In this document: positions 1 to 8,117 of the stretch, in pieces
How positions within the stretch are numbered: the first letter of the stretch is position 1
Layout of the letters: each line of letters starts with the position of its first letter
NCBI GenBank assembly: GCA_018649725.1
Contig: JABIHH010000044.1
Span: forward strand, 1 to 33,981
DNA: 33,981 bases
Reading direction: 5' to 3'
DNA from: Rhodospirillaceae bacterium
Lineage (GTDB): Bacteria > Pseudomonadota > Alphaproteobacteria > Rhodospirillales > UBA2165
Program-made: the position numbers and the translations under genes
The notes under the pieces: model-generated
What the model was told of the DNA's origin: nothing
The model's input: only the letters and a program-made list of their open reading frames with translations
Database searches by the model: none

Positions 1-881
1 GGCGGGTAGCCACAAAGGAAAACCCGCCAACCCAGCAAATCCGTAAGTTCCTGGAAGGCAACGTCATCGGCGCGGCCTTGGGAAAATCCGGCGGGATTGT
101 CCTCGGGAGAAACACAGGGGATATATTTGAAATTAATATGGCCTGATTCGAGGGCGCGTAATTCATCGTCAAGATAGAGTCCGGCCAAGGTCTGGCTGCC
201 ATGATAAAGCCTGATTGGCGCAGTGTGACCGGATTGTAGCGCATCGCGCGCGATGCCGATAAGCGGGGCGAGGCCCGTACCGTTGCCGATCAGCAGCATA
301 TTCTGATCGGCGTGCCCGGGCTCATAAAAGCAATTGCCGAAGGGCCCTTGAATGCCGAGATGGTCGCCGGGTTTGAGCTTGTCTAATATCCAGTTGCTCA
401 TCTGGCCTCTTTCGAGGCGTTTGATGTGGAACTCCAGGCGAGTATCCGCTGTTGGCACGCTTGCCAAAGAATAGCTGCGCACCAACCCATCTTCCCGGCG
501 AAGGTTTACAAATTGTCCGGCGTGATAATAGAGCGGAGTGGTTGGCCCCAAAAAAACGCGGCAAGTATCTTTGGATAATTGCTCGATATCAAGAACCACA
601 GCCGGGCTATAGAGATCCTGTTGCTCGATATTAGTTACCCGGATATCACTTGTCGGCTGGCAGACACAGGGCAAAAAATGGCCTTGCTCTGATAGAGATT
701 CTCTTAAACCCTCCTGAGCCCGCGCCGGTAAATCATCACTATCGGTTTGTAGAACACAGGTGATGCAGACCCCCATTTTACAGGAATAGGGGATGTCCTG
801 CCCATTTTCGAGCAAGACATCGAGAACTGTCTGATCTTCGTCGCAGCTAAAGGCGCGATTATAATAATGAACGAGGGGCAT
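1..881 (-). CDS. Ferredoxin-FAD/NAD(P) oxidoreductase, partial at left edge
   Basis: Electron-transfer reductase that would pass electrons from NAD(P)H through FAD and a [2Fe-2S] cluster to an oxygenase. The reading frame was translated directly from the minus strand and stays open to the window edge (about 293 codons seen). An N-terminal plant-type ferredoxin domain shows Cys34, Cys39, Cys42 and Cys72 (CKMGVCITC, then FLPC). It is followed by the FAD-binding RSYSLAS motif near residue 135, the nucleotide-binding GNGTGLAPL near residue 200, and the CGYPP end motif just before the edge. The order ferredoxin-FAD-NAD matches BenC-like reductases, not the phthalate dioxygenase reductase order. 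The ATG at 879-881 lies 9 bases after the CDGSH gene stop and lacks a clear ribosome site, so translational coupling is likely. Its proximity to five Rieske oxygenases suggests it serves some of them (inference). Confidence 0.88.
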   Translation of the reverse strand, partial: MPLVHYYNRAFSCDEDQTVLDVLLENGQDIPYSCKMGVCITCVLQTDSDDLPARAQEGLRESLSEQGHFLPCVCQPTSDIRVTNIEQQDLYSPAVVLDIEQLSKDTCRVFLGPTTPLYYHAGQFVNLRREDGLVRSYSLASVPTADTRLEFHIKRLERGQMSNWILDKLKPGDHLGIQGPFGNCFYEPGHADQNMLLIGNGTGLAPLIGIARDALQSGHTAPIRLYHGSQTLAGLYLDDELRALESGHINFKYIPCVSPEDNPAGFSQGRADDVAFQELTDLLGWRVFLCGYP

Positions 882-890
882 CAGGCGAAA

Positions 891-1130
891 CTAAAGCTGG
901 TTGTGGCTGCCATCGCAGATTGTGCCGCGTTTGCTGTGTTTGCAGCCGCAGAAAGCTACCTTTTTGGTCTCTTCGGCAACATACTCAACCGGCTTGAAAT
1001 CGCCTCCCTTGTGGGCACCATCGCAAAACGGCTGGTTAGCGCTTTGGCCACAGGAACACCAGTGGTAGGATTTACCTTCCTCGACTTCGGTGTGGTAAGG
1101 AAACTCTTGCGCGACAACTGGATCTGCCAT
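891..1130 (-). CDS. Twin CDGSH-type iron-sulfur protein
   Basis: A 79-residue protein with two CDGSH zinc-finger-type [2Fe-2S] motifs. The first has Cys25, Cys27, Cys36 and His40 (ending FCDGAH). The second has Cys61, Cys63, Cys72 and His76 (ending ICDGSH). Each motif has the three-Cys one-His ligand set of the mitoNEET-related family, so two clusters are expected. A longer frame runs upstream to 1253. The ATG at 1128-1130 is preferred because GGAG sits 8 bases upstream and the extra N-terminal residues resemble non-coding DNA. Small CDGSH proteins are thought to act in electron transfer or cluster handling. Here the gene lies directly upstream of the ferredoxin reductase on the same strand, so the two probably form one transcript. 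Confidence 0.9.
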   Translation of the reverse strand: MADPVVAQEFPYHTEVEEGKSYHWCSCGQSANQPFCDGAHKGGDFKPVEYVAEETKKVAFCGCKHSKRGTICDGSHNQL

Positions 1131-1314
1131 TTGAAAACTCCATAAATGTTTGATTGAAATTACCCGGGACTCGATGAAGACAATATTAATTATCGATGGC
1201 AGAATTGCCAGATATAAATTTATTGTGAGGTGGCTAAAAAAGTCTGGCGTCAAATCTAAATCTGTAACCTATTCACACTCCAGATAATGAACTGACGATA
1301 TAAATGGGGACGTT

Positions 1315-2106
1315 ATGGATTTAGGACTTAAAGACAAAGTAGCAATTGTGTCGGGTGGCAATAAGGGCTTGGGCGCAGCGTGTGCGGTGTCACTGGCAAA
1401 CGAAGGTGCCAAGGTGTTTCTAACGGCGCGCAATGAAGACGATTTAAAAAATGTCGCATCCGAGATTTCGGCTGAGAGTTCAGTGGAAGTCGGTACCTTG
1501 GCGCTGGATATCACGGAAGATGGGGCCGGCGACAAAATCGTTACGGCTGCACTCGAGAAATTTGGCCGCATCGATATTGTTGTGAATGGAGCGGGCGCTG
1601 CCAGAGGCGGCTCATTTCTGACGGTTGAAGATCAGGTCTACCGCGATGCCTTTGAGCTTAAATTCCTAGGTGCCGTCCGCTTGTGCAGGGCCGCCATCCC
1701 TCATATGCAGGCGCAGAAATATGGCCGCATCGTTAACATCATTGGCATGTTTGGGCGCGAGCCCGCAAAACAAGCACTTCCGGCCTCTGCCGTGAACGCC
1801 GCTTTTATGACGATTAATAAGGGGTTGTCTCAGGAATACGGCGGCGATGGTATATTCGTCAATGCGGTTGATCCAGGCCCGACACGGAGCGAGCGCATTC
1901 TGCGTCTCTTTGCTGATATGGCCGAGGCCAATGGCACAACGCCGGAAGAGCTGGAAAATGGCTTTCGCCAGCAAATTCCGATAGGTCGTTTGGGTGAGAT
2001 GGAAGAAGTTGCCAGGATCGTCACTTTCCTCGCATCCGATGCGGCTGGAAATTTAAACGGCACAGTCATTCCGGTCGATGGTGGAATGGTCAAAGGAATA
2101 TTTTAG
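1315..2106 (+). CDS. Short-chain dehydrogenase/reductase family protein with missing catalytic residues
   Basis: A 263-residue Rossmann protein of the SDR family. The nucleotide-binding motif is present (SGGNKGLG, residues 13-20), as are the NAG-equivalent (NGAG, 91-94) and the VDPGPT segment near 185-190. The C-terminal VDGG motif is also typical of FabG-like proteins. The usual Ser-Tyr-Lys catalytic set is not seen. Where NISS is expected the protein has NIIG (141-144), and where YxxxK is expected it has ASAVN (157-161). It may therefore bind NAD(P)H without classical dehydrogenase chemistry, or belong to a divergent SDR subgroup using other residues. The ATG has GGGGA four bases upstream. 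It lies divergent from the CDGSH gene and ahead of Rieske oxygenase 1, suggesting a role in the same catabolic cluster. Confidence 0.9.
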   Translation: MDLGLKDKVAIVSGGNKGLGAACAVSLANEGAKVFLTARNEDDLKNVASEISAESSVEVGTLALDITEDGAGDKIVTAALEKFGRIDIVVNGAGAARGGSFLTVEDQVYRDAFELKFLGAVRLCRAAIPHMQAQKYGRIVNIIGMFGREPAKQALPASAVNAAFMTINKGLSQEYGGDGIFVNAVDPGPTRSERILRLFADMAEANGTTPEELENGFRQQIPIGRLGEMEEVARIVTFLASDAAGNLNGTVIPVDGGMVKGIF

Positions 2107-2164
2107 CTGCCGCCTAAAAATATGCTTCATATTTCGTATAGTGGAAGTTGACTTTCTCCGCCCG

Positions 2165-2199
2165 TTGACTCTGATTTTAGAATAATCCTAACATTAGGA
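2165..2199 (+). promoter_or_regulatory. Predicted promoter with overlapping palindromic operator before Rieske oxygenase 1
   Basis: A TTGACT -35-like hexamer (2165-2170) is followed after 18 bases by TAACAT (2189-2194), a weak -10 candidate. The latter lies inside the near-palindrome TCCTAACATTAGGA (2186-2199), so a bound repressor would cover the -10. The same core in perfect form precedes GntR regulator 1. A second TTGACT lies at 2148-2153. No start site has been measured; promoter and operator are inferred from sequence. Confidence 0.6.
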
Positions 2200-2251
2200 C
2201 AAATAGCCATTAGAGCTGGTTCGTAATTCAGGGAAGGGAGTGAGACGGGCA

Positions 2252-3571
2252 ATGGTCTCCGAAACCGAAAGTAATTTACTCACCAAAGTTGGTCCTGAGA
2301 CTCCGATGGGAAATCTCATGCGGTGCTATTGGATTCCGGCCGCGAAATCATCAGAGCTGGTTGCCGATGGTGATCCGTTGCGCCTCATGCTGTTGGGTGA
2401 GAAGTTGATCGCGTTTCGCGACAGTTCCGGCAACGTCGGTATCATGGATCATCGCTGTCCGCATCGCTGTGCGTCGTTTTTCTTTGGTCGAAATGAAGGC
2501 AATGGTCTGACCTGTGTCTATCATGGTTGGAAGTTCGATGCAGAGGGCAATTGTGTCGATATGCCCAATGTGCCGGCCGATCAAAATTTCAAACATAAGG
2601 TTAAAGCCAAGGCTTATAAGACGGAAGAGTTCAATGGCTTGATCTGGGTCTTTATGGGGGATCAGGAAAATGTGCCGCCCCTACCTGCTATAGAGCCGGC
2701 GCTGTTGGAGGAGGGTGAAGTGCGCTTCATCTTTGCTCAACGCAAATGCAATTGGCTGCAGGCTTTGGAAGGCGATATCGATACCTCACATTTCAGTTGG
2801 CTCCACGCCGGTAGTATCGAGCTCGACCAAGTGCCAGCAGACAATCCCGGTAAATACCAACTCACCAACCGCGCGCCTGACTACCATGTCGCGGATACGG
2901 ATTGGGGCACGATGTATGGTGCCTACAGAGAAACCGATAATCCCGATGAGCTATATTGGCGGGTTGCGCAATTCCTCTTTCCATTTTGGACCATGCCGCC
3001 GGATGGTGATTTTAAAGAACATGTCATTGCCCGGGCCTGGGTGCCGATGGATGATGAACATACGATGTTCGTTCATATCTCCTGGGTGAAAAACGCTCAA
3101 GGTCTTCGGGTCGACAAAGCGGGTGATCCGCTACCCGGTATTAAATTGGGTATGGATTTCGAGCCCAATGATAGCTCCTGGTTTGGCCGTTGGCAGCTCT
3201 CGTCCAATGAAAGCAATGACTACCGCATCGACCGCGAGGCACAAAAGCGTAACAATTATACCGGCATCACCGGCATTCATTTGCAGGACCAGGCGATTAC
3301 GGAAAGCATGGGGGCGGTTACCGATCACGGGTTTGAACACCTGGCTCCGAGCGATCGCATGATCATCCAAACCCGGAAGTCGCTCGTTAATGCGGCGAAC
3401 GCTTTGGCAAAAGAAACTAAATCTCCGCCGGGGTCGGTTGAAACGGATGTGTTCTTGAACGCCCGGGCTGGTGATTTTCTGGCTGATCGAAATTTAGATT
3501 GGCGCGAAGCTTATGACCAACAAATGCAGCAGTCTAGTGATCCCTCCGGCCGATTAAAAGCGGCGGAATGA
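2252..3571 (+). CDS. Rieske oxygenase 1, alpha subunit (phthalate 4,5-dioxygenase-like)
   Basis: Predicted catalytic subunit of a Rieske non-haem iron oxygenase, 439 residues, typical length for the phthalate/vanillate-type subgroup that works as an alpha-only homo-oligomer. Rieske [2Fe-2S] ligands are Cys69/His71 and Cys88/His91 (CPH and CVYH). The mononuclear iron site shows DIDTSHFSWLH with His180 and His185, and Asp346 in LQDQA is a plausible third ligand. A GTG at 2240 would lengthen the protein by four residues, but that codon sits inside the GGGAAGGGAG ribosome site. The ATG at 2252 is better spaced and matches the N terminus of the close paralogue starting at 4436. Substrate unknown. 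It probably catalyses hydroxylation or oxidative demethylation of an aromatic acid, with electrons from a separate reductase. Confidence 0.92.
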   Translation: MVSETESNLLTKVGPETPMGNLMRCYWIPAAKSSELVADGDPLRLMLLGEKLIAFRDSSGNVGIMDHRCPHRCASFFFGRNEGNGLTCVYHGWKFDAEGNCVDMPNVPADQNFKHKVKAKAYKTEEFNGLIWVFMGDQENVPPLPAIEPALLEEGEVRFIFAQRKCNWLQALEGDIDTSHFSWLHAGSIELDQVPADNPGKYQLTNRAPDYHVADTDWGTMYGAYRETDNPDELYWRVAQFLFPFWTMPPDGDFKEHVIARAWVPMDDEHTMFVHISWVKNAQGLRVDKAGDPLPGIKLGMDFEPNDSSWFGRWQLSSNESNDYRIDREAQKRNNYTGITGIHLQDQAITESMGAVTDHGFEHLAPSDRMIIQTRKSLVNAANALAKETKSPPGSVETDVFLNARAGDFLADRNLDWREAYDQQMQQSSDPSGRLKAAE

Positions 3572-3589
3572 AGGAGTGACATTGCAACA

Positions 3590-3629
3590 TTGACTATTTA
3601 AAGAAACAATCCTAACGTTAGGATTGTTT
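3590..3629 (+). promoter_or_regulatory. Promoter with perfect 26-bp palindromic operator before GntR regulator 1
   Basis: A perfect 26-bp inverted repeat occupies 3604-3629, with central core TCCTAACGTTAGGA (3610-3623). A TTGACT -35-like element (3590-3595) is 17 bases from TAACGT (3613-3618), a weak -10 candidate inside the palindrome. The arrangement repeats that at 2165-2199. Its position 19 bases before the GntR start suggests autoregulation by that protein. A palindrome of this length is well beyond chance in a 75-base gap. Confidence 0.72.
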
Positions 3630-3648
3630 AAAGAAAGGATGATTTCGG

Positions 3649-4419
3649 GTGGCAAATATTCAAGAACGACGGCTGCAATCCTCAGGGCAATCTCATAACA
3701 GAGTACGCCAGATCGCGACGAATGCAGATGCTCTTGTGGCTCAAATCAGAGACAGTATCCTTGATGGCGATATTAAGCCGGGTGATTTTTTAGGCTCCGA
3801 GCGTGATATTTCCGAGACCTATGATGTAAGCCGCAATACCGCAAGGGAAGCGCTACGATCCTTAGCAGCGTTGGGAGCGGTTGAAGTCAAAACCGGCGTT
3901 AAAGGCGGCGCGACGGTCGCCAGCGGTGATGTCGAAGCGGTTGGCGAAACGCTCGCCATCCAATATCGCTTATCTGATATTCCAGAAGATGAGGTGTTGG
4001 AAGTACAATCCGTGCTGGAAGGACTTGCCGCCGAGCGTGCCGCGGAGTTTGCCACGCCCGAGGATATAGCCCGCCTCGAAGATTTGTTGACCGAAGCAGC
4101 GGAGCTTGTTGGAGATCCAACAGCGTTCAGTAATTCCAGTCACGAATTTCATATAACGGTTGCAGAAGCTGCACACAGCCAAGCTTTACTCATGCAATTG
4201 CGTAGTCTGCGTTACGTCATATGGCCACCCAACAATACCAAATCGCGGCCAAAGGTAGCGCAATATATTTTGAAATCTCACCGCGATTTGCTTGATATGA
4301 TTAAAGCCCAAGACGCCGCTGGTGCACATGAATTTATGCGCGACCATATTGAACACATTCGAAACATTCACCGCAAGAAAACGAATAAAAAGGCATCAAA
4401 CGATGCCGGCTACTGCTGA
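3649..4419 (+). CDS. GntR family transcriptional regulator 1 (FadR/FCD subfamily)
   Basis: A 256-residue DNA-binding regulator. The N-terminal winged helix-turn-helix spans about residues 25-95, with LGSERDISETYDVSRNTARE as the recognition segment and a GGA wing tip. The C-terminal FCD ligand-binding domain includes the SHEFHITVAEAAH helix and later SHRDLL and DHIEHI histidines that could bind a metal. The start is GTG, with AAAGGA nine bases upstream. The gene follows Rieske 1 and precedes Rieske 2 by 16 bases, and a 26-bp palindrome lies just upstream. FCD regulators usually repress catabolic genes until a carboxylate ligand binds, so a pathway intermediate is the likely effector (inference). 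The protein ends in Tyr-Cys, and its two paralogues here also end in cysteine. Confidence 0.93.
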   Translation: MANIQERRLQSSGQSHNRVRQIATNADALVAQIRDSILDGDIKPGDFLGSERDISETYDVSRNTAREALRSLAALGAVEVKTGVKGGATVASGDVEAVGETLAIQYRLSDIPEDEVLEVQSVLEGLAAERAAEFATPEDIARLEDLLTEAAELVGDPTAFSNSSHEFHITVAEAAHSQALLMQLRSLRYVIWPPNNTKSRPKVAQYILKSHRDLLDMIKAQDAAGAHEFMRDHIEHIRNIHRKKTNKKASNDAGYC

Positions 4420-4435
4420 GCGAAGGATAGCGTAA

Positions 4436-5743
4436 ATGGCTTTTAGCGACAGTGAGGCAATTACCCGAGTAGGGCCCGGCACGCCGATGGGAGAACTCAT
4501 GCGTCGGTTTTGGTTGCCGGCTGCGATGTCATCTGAAGTTGAAGCAGATGGCGATCCATTACGCCTCATGTTGCTGGGTGAAAAGCTAATCGCCTTTCGC
4601 GATACCTCCGGCAAAGTTGGCATTATGGATCACCGCTGCCCGCATCGTTGCGCATCATTTTTCTTTGGCCGCAATGAAGGCAACGGAATCACCTGCGTCT
4701 ATCACGGCTGGAAGTTCGATGCTGAAGGCAATTGCATTGATATGCCGAACGTTCCTGAAGATCAGGATTTCAAACATAAAGTAAAAGCCAAGGCCTATAA
4801 GACCGAGGAGCGCAATGGCCTGATTTGGATCTATATGGGCAAAGCCGAAGAGGCTCCAGCCTTGCCAGCCTTGCCGCCCAATCTCTTACCGGAAGAAGAT
4901 GTCAGCATCCGCTTTATCTTGCGCGAATGCAATTGGCTGCAAGCGATGGAGGGAGACCTCGATACATCTCATGTCGGCTTCCTCCATGCCGGTGCCGCCA
5001 AAGCAGAAGATGTCGCGGATAAAAAAGATCATCATCGCTTTGTCGTCGGCAATCGCGCACCCGATTATAACGTTAAAGATACCGATTGGGGCGTAATGTA
5101 TGGCGCTCACCGTCCCGCCGATAAGGGCGAAACCTATTGGCGGATTGGTCAGTTTCTATTTCCATTTTGGACCATGCAGCCCGCTGGAAAGTTCGAGAAA
5201 TTTATCATCGCCCGTGGTTGGGTGCCAATGGATGATGAGCACATGATGTTTGTCGTGATCCGCCGCAATACCGGCGATCCGGCTCAATCGGGCTCGCCGG
5301 TTGTTGGCCTCTCGCATAACTATGAGTTTAAACCAAACACGACCGATTGGTATGGCCGCTGGCGTCTGGTTGCCGATGAAGAGAATGACTATCTGATTGA
5401 TCGTGAAGTCCAGAAAAACGATAGCTATTCCGGCATAGAAGGGCTGCACATTCAAGATCAGGCGATGTGTGAAAGCATGGGGGCAATTACCGATCATAGC
5501 TTTGAACGCCTCGCGCCAAGCGACATTATGATCACGCAAGTTCGCAAACGCCTGTTATTGGCGGCGCGCGCCTATGTCAAAGATGGCTCACTACCGCCGT
5601 GTGCCGTCGATCCATCAATCTACCAAGATGTCAGAAGCGGCAATTTCATTGTGCCGGAAGAACAAGATTGGCTAGACGCTTACAGAGAAAAATATGAAGC
5701 CGCAGACAAAGTCGAAGACCTGTTGAAACCGGCAGCAGAATAG
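4436..5743 (+). CDS. Rieske oxygenase 2, alpha subunit, close paralogue of Rieske 1
   Basis: A 435-residue Rieske non-haem iron oxygenase. Cluster ligands are Cys68/His70 and Cys87/His90. The iron site is DLDTSHVGFLH with His179 and His184, and LQDQ-type Asp is replaced in context by IQDQAMCESMG with the Asp retained. From about residue 38 to 135 the protein is almost identical to Rieske 1, while the loop after the iron site (about 185-205) and the C terminus differ. This implies a tandem duplication followed by divergence of the substrate pocket. The ATG has AAGGA 8 bases upstream and lies 16 bases after the GntR 1 stop, so the regulator and oxygenase are probably cotranscribed. The LigB-type dioxygenase follows 19 bases later in the same operon. 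Confidence 0.92.
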   Translation: MAFSDSEAITRVGPGTPMGELMRRFWLPAAMSSEVEADGDPLRLMLLGEKLIAFRDTSGKVGIMDHRCPHRCASFFFGRNEGNGITCVYHGWKFDAEGNCIDMPNVPEDQDFKHKVKAKAYKTEERNGLIWIYMGKAEEAPALPALPPNLLPEEDVSIRFILRECNWLQAMEGDLDTSHVGFLHAGAAKAEDVADKKDHHRFVVGNRAPDYNVKDTDWGVMYGAHRPADKGETYWRIGQFLFPFWTMQPAGKFEKFIIARGWVPMDDEHMMFVVIRRNTGDPAQSGSPVVGLSHNYEFKPNTTDWYGRWRLVADEENDYLIDREVQKNDSYSGIEGLHIQDQAMCESMGAITDHSFERLAPSDIMITQVRKRLLLAARAYVKDGSLPPCAVDPSIYQDVRSGNFIVPEEQDWLDAYREKYEAADKVEDLLKPAAE

Positions 5744-5762
5744 ATAAAGAAGGAAAAGAGAT

Positions 5763-6776
5763 ATGGCAGAGATTGTTTTTGGATTTGGTACCGCGCATGG
5801 TCCGTTGCTCTCAACACCGCCCGACAAATGGGATTTGAGAGGCGAGGCCGATCGGCGCAATCCAGCTCATCCATTCCGCGGTAAATATTATACTTACGAT
5901 GAGCTGTATGAACTCCGTAAAGAAGAAGGCCTTGATGCGCAAAACGTGATCGAGGTGCGGACGGAACGCCATGAGCGTTGTCAGGCCCAAGTTCGAACCC
6001 TAGGCAAGAAACTTAGTGAAGTGGATCCCGATGTCTTGCTCATTGTTGGTGACGATCAGCATGAATGGTTCCAGGAAAACGTTCAGCCAGCTTTTGCCGT
6101 CTATCATGGGGAAGATATTAAGAACGCTGCACTTGATGAAGAAAAAGCCGCCAAAGCGCCTCCGGGTATTGGTTATGTCATGCGGGCTAATAGTCCGCCG
6201 GAAGATATTCATTATCCTTGCGAGCCGGCGCTTGCTGATAAAATTATTGCCAGTGCGATTGAGAACGAATTTGATATCACGGCCTCAAAGTCACCTCCTG
6301 TAGGTGACAAGGGACAATTGGGAATGGGGCATGCTTTTGGCTACATCTATGAGAAAATCGTCGATGAGGCAAAGCCGCCAGCTTTAGTGCCAATTCTAAT
6401 CAACACATTTTTCCCACCAAATCAGGCCTCTTCCAAACGCTGCTTTGACTTTGGTCGGATGATCGGGCGGGCTGTCAATGAATGGGATAGTGATAAGACG
6501 ATTGCTATTGCAGCCTCTGGTGGACTCAGCCACTTCGTCATCGATGAGGATTTTGACCACCGAATTATTGAAGCATTTAAGTCGGGTGATATCGCAGCGC
6601 TTACCGGGGAGCCTGAAAACCTGATGCAATCGGGCACCTCTGAAACCAAAAACTGGATTGTGGTAGCCGGAATTCTAACCGAAACAAATTTGAATTTTAA
6701 TTTACTCGACTATGTACCGTGTTACCGAACCGGTGCGGGTACGGGCAACGCGATGGCCTTCGCGACGTGGACATAA
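5763..6776 (+). CDS. LigB-type (class III) extradiol ring-cleavage dioxygenase
   Basis: A 337-residue Fe(II) ring-cleavage dioxygenase of the LigB superfamily, which opens catechol-type rings next to the hydroxyls. Sequence landmarks match protocatechuate 4,5-dioxygenase beta chain. His12 (GTAHGPL) and His100 (GDDQHEW) fit the iron-binding histidines, Glu294 (SGTSETKNW) fits the iron-binding glutamate, and His257 (GGLSHF) fits the catalytic histidine. The KRCFDFG and GAGTGNAMAF segments also fit the family. No LigA-like small subunit is encoded nearby and none is fused, so it may act alone, as MhpB-type enzymes do. AGAAGGA precedes the ATG. The gene lies between Rieske 2 and Rieske 3, as expected if a Rieske product is the ring-cleavage substrate. 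The exact substrate (protocatechuate, gallate or related) cannot be read from sequence. Confidence 0.9.
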   Translation: MAEIVFGFGTAHGPLLSTPPDKWDLRGEADRRNPAHPFRGKYYTYDELYELRKEEGLDAQNVIEVRTERHERCQAQVRTLGKKLSEVDPDVLLIVGDDQHEWFQENVQPAFAVYHGEDIKNAALDEEKAAKAPPGIGYVMRANSPPEDIHYPCEPALADKIIASAIENEFDITASKSPPVGDKGQLGMGHAFGYIYEKIVDEAKPPALVPILINTFFPPNQASSKRCFDFGRMIGRAVNEWDSDKTIAIAASGGLSHFVIDEDFDHRIIEAFKSGDIAALTGEPENLMQSGTSETKNWIVVAGILTETNLNFNLLDYVPCYRTGAGTGNAMAFATWT

Positions 6777-6798
6777 TATAGAGGGATAGGGGCGGGAT

Positions 6799-8094
6799 AT
6801 GCTTTCGCAAGAAGACAATGATATTTTAACGCAAGTTGGACCCGGTACTAAGATGGGCGAGTTATTACGCCGTTTTTGGATGCCAGCGCTGCTGGAGAGA
6901 GAAATCCCAGAGCCGGATTCTCCGCCGGTGAAGGTTCGCATTCTTGGTGAAGACCTTGTTGCCTTTAAAGATACCGATGGACGCGTCGGCATCTTGGATA
7001 ACTTCTGCCCCCACCGGCTTGCTCCGATGCATCTTGGCCGCAATGAAAAATGCGGGCTAACGTGCATCTATCATGGCTGGAAATTTGACGTTGAGGGCAA
7101 TTGCGTCGATATGCCGAACGAAACCCCAGAGAAAGAGTTTAGCTCCAAAGTTCGAATGAAAGCTTATCCCTCGGTTATTCGAGGTGGTGTCATTTGGGTG
7201 TATATGGGACCCGAAGAAAAAATATCAAAACCACCAGAGCTAGAATGGTCGCGCTTACCAGAAGGGCAATGTTATGCGACCAAACGCCTCCAGCAAAACA
7301 ACTGGGCGCAGGCCGTTGAAGGCGGCATTGATTCCAGCCACATCTCCTTTTTGCATTCCCGCAATATGGACAAGCAGCCCGATGCGGACAAAAAAATTCC
7401 GATCAACAAATATCACCAAGATGGTCATCCGGTCGTCCATGTTGAGGAAACCGATTACGGCATGCGGATTGGTGGCAGACGGAAAGCTGAGGAAGATAGC
7501 TATTATTGGCGTTTCACCCAGTTCCTTGTGCCGTTCTATACAATGATTGCGCCGGTCGGTAATTTTGAAGATTCCCGGAATGAGCCCTATAACGGCCACG
7601 CTTGGGTGCCGATTGATGATGAGAATACCTGGACCTGGTCCTTTGGTGCGAATCCGCACCGAGCTTACACGGAGCAAGAGCTCAGTGATCTTGGTGGTGA
7701 TGAAGGTATGTGGGGACCAGTAGATGACAACTTTCGGCCTGTTCACAACATGGACAATAACTATCATCAGGACCGCGAGCTGCAAAAAGAAGGTAATTAT
7801 TCAGGTATTCAAGGTATTCCCAATCAGGACGCGGCTGTCCAAGAAGGCATGGGACCGATTGTTGATCGTACTAAAGAACATCTCGGTTCCGCCGATCTGG
7901 CAATCATTAATTTCAGAAAACGGCTAATCCAAATGGCCAAGGATTTGGCAGATGGCAAAGAGCCAGAAGCGGCCAATCAAGGTAATTGGTATAACATTCG
8001 CTCGGTGGCGATCGTGCTCGATAAAGAGGCCGATGTCGACGAAGGCGCCGGTGATCTTTTTGCCGGCGGTGAAATTCGCTCGGCCGCAGAATAA
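6799..8094 (+). CDS. Rieske oxygenase 3, alpha subunit
   Basis: A 431-residue Rieske non-haem iron oxygenase of the same phthalate-type subgroup. Cluster ligands are Cys70/His72 and Cys89/His92. The iron site is GGIDSSHISFLHS with Asp178, His181 and His186, and NQDAAVQEGMG carries the likely third iron ligand. It is clearly more distant from Rieske 1 and 2 than they are from each other, with a longer insert around the RNEPYNGHAWVP region. GGGGCGGG sits close upstream of the ATG. It follows the ring-cleavage gene by 22 bases and precedes the SnoaL-like gene by 23, so all are probably one operon. Substrate unknown. Confidence 0.92.
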   Translation: MLSQEDNDILTQVGPGTKMGELLRRFWMPALLEREIPEPDSPPVKVRILGEDLVAFKDTDGRVGILDNFCPHRLAPMHLGRNEKCGLTCIYHGWKFDVEGNCVDMPNETPEKEFSSKVRMKAYPSVIRGGVIWVYMGPEEKISKPPELEWSRLPEGQCYATKRLQQNNWAQAVEGGIDSSHISFLHSRNMDKQPDADKKIPINKYHQDGHPVVHVEETDYGMRIGGRRKAEEDSYYWRFTQFLVPFYTMIAPVGNFEDSRNEPYNGHAWVPIDDENTWTWSFGANPHRAYTEQELSDLGGDEGMWGPVDDNFRPVHNMDNNYHQDRELQKEGNYSGIQGIPNQDAAVQEGMGPIVDRTKEHLGSADLAIINFRKRLIQMAKDLADGKEPEAANQGNWYNIRSVAIVLDKEADVDEGAGDLFAGGEIRSAAE

Positions 8095-8117
8095 ATATAA
8101 AGGTAGGAGTTTACGAA

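Noticed and set aside
322..564. 80-residue minus-strand frame at the left edge
   Set aside because: It overlaps in another phase the ferredoxin reductase, whose own frame has clear cofactor motifs.
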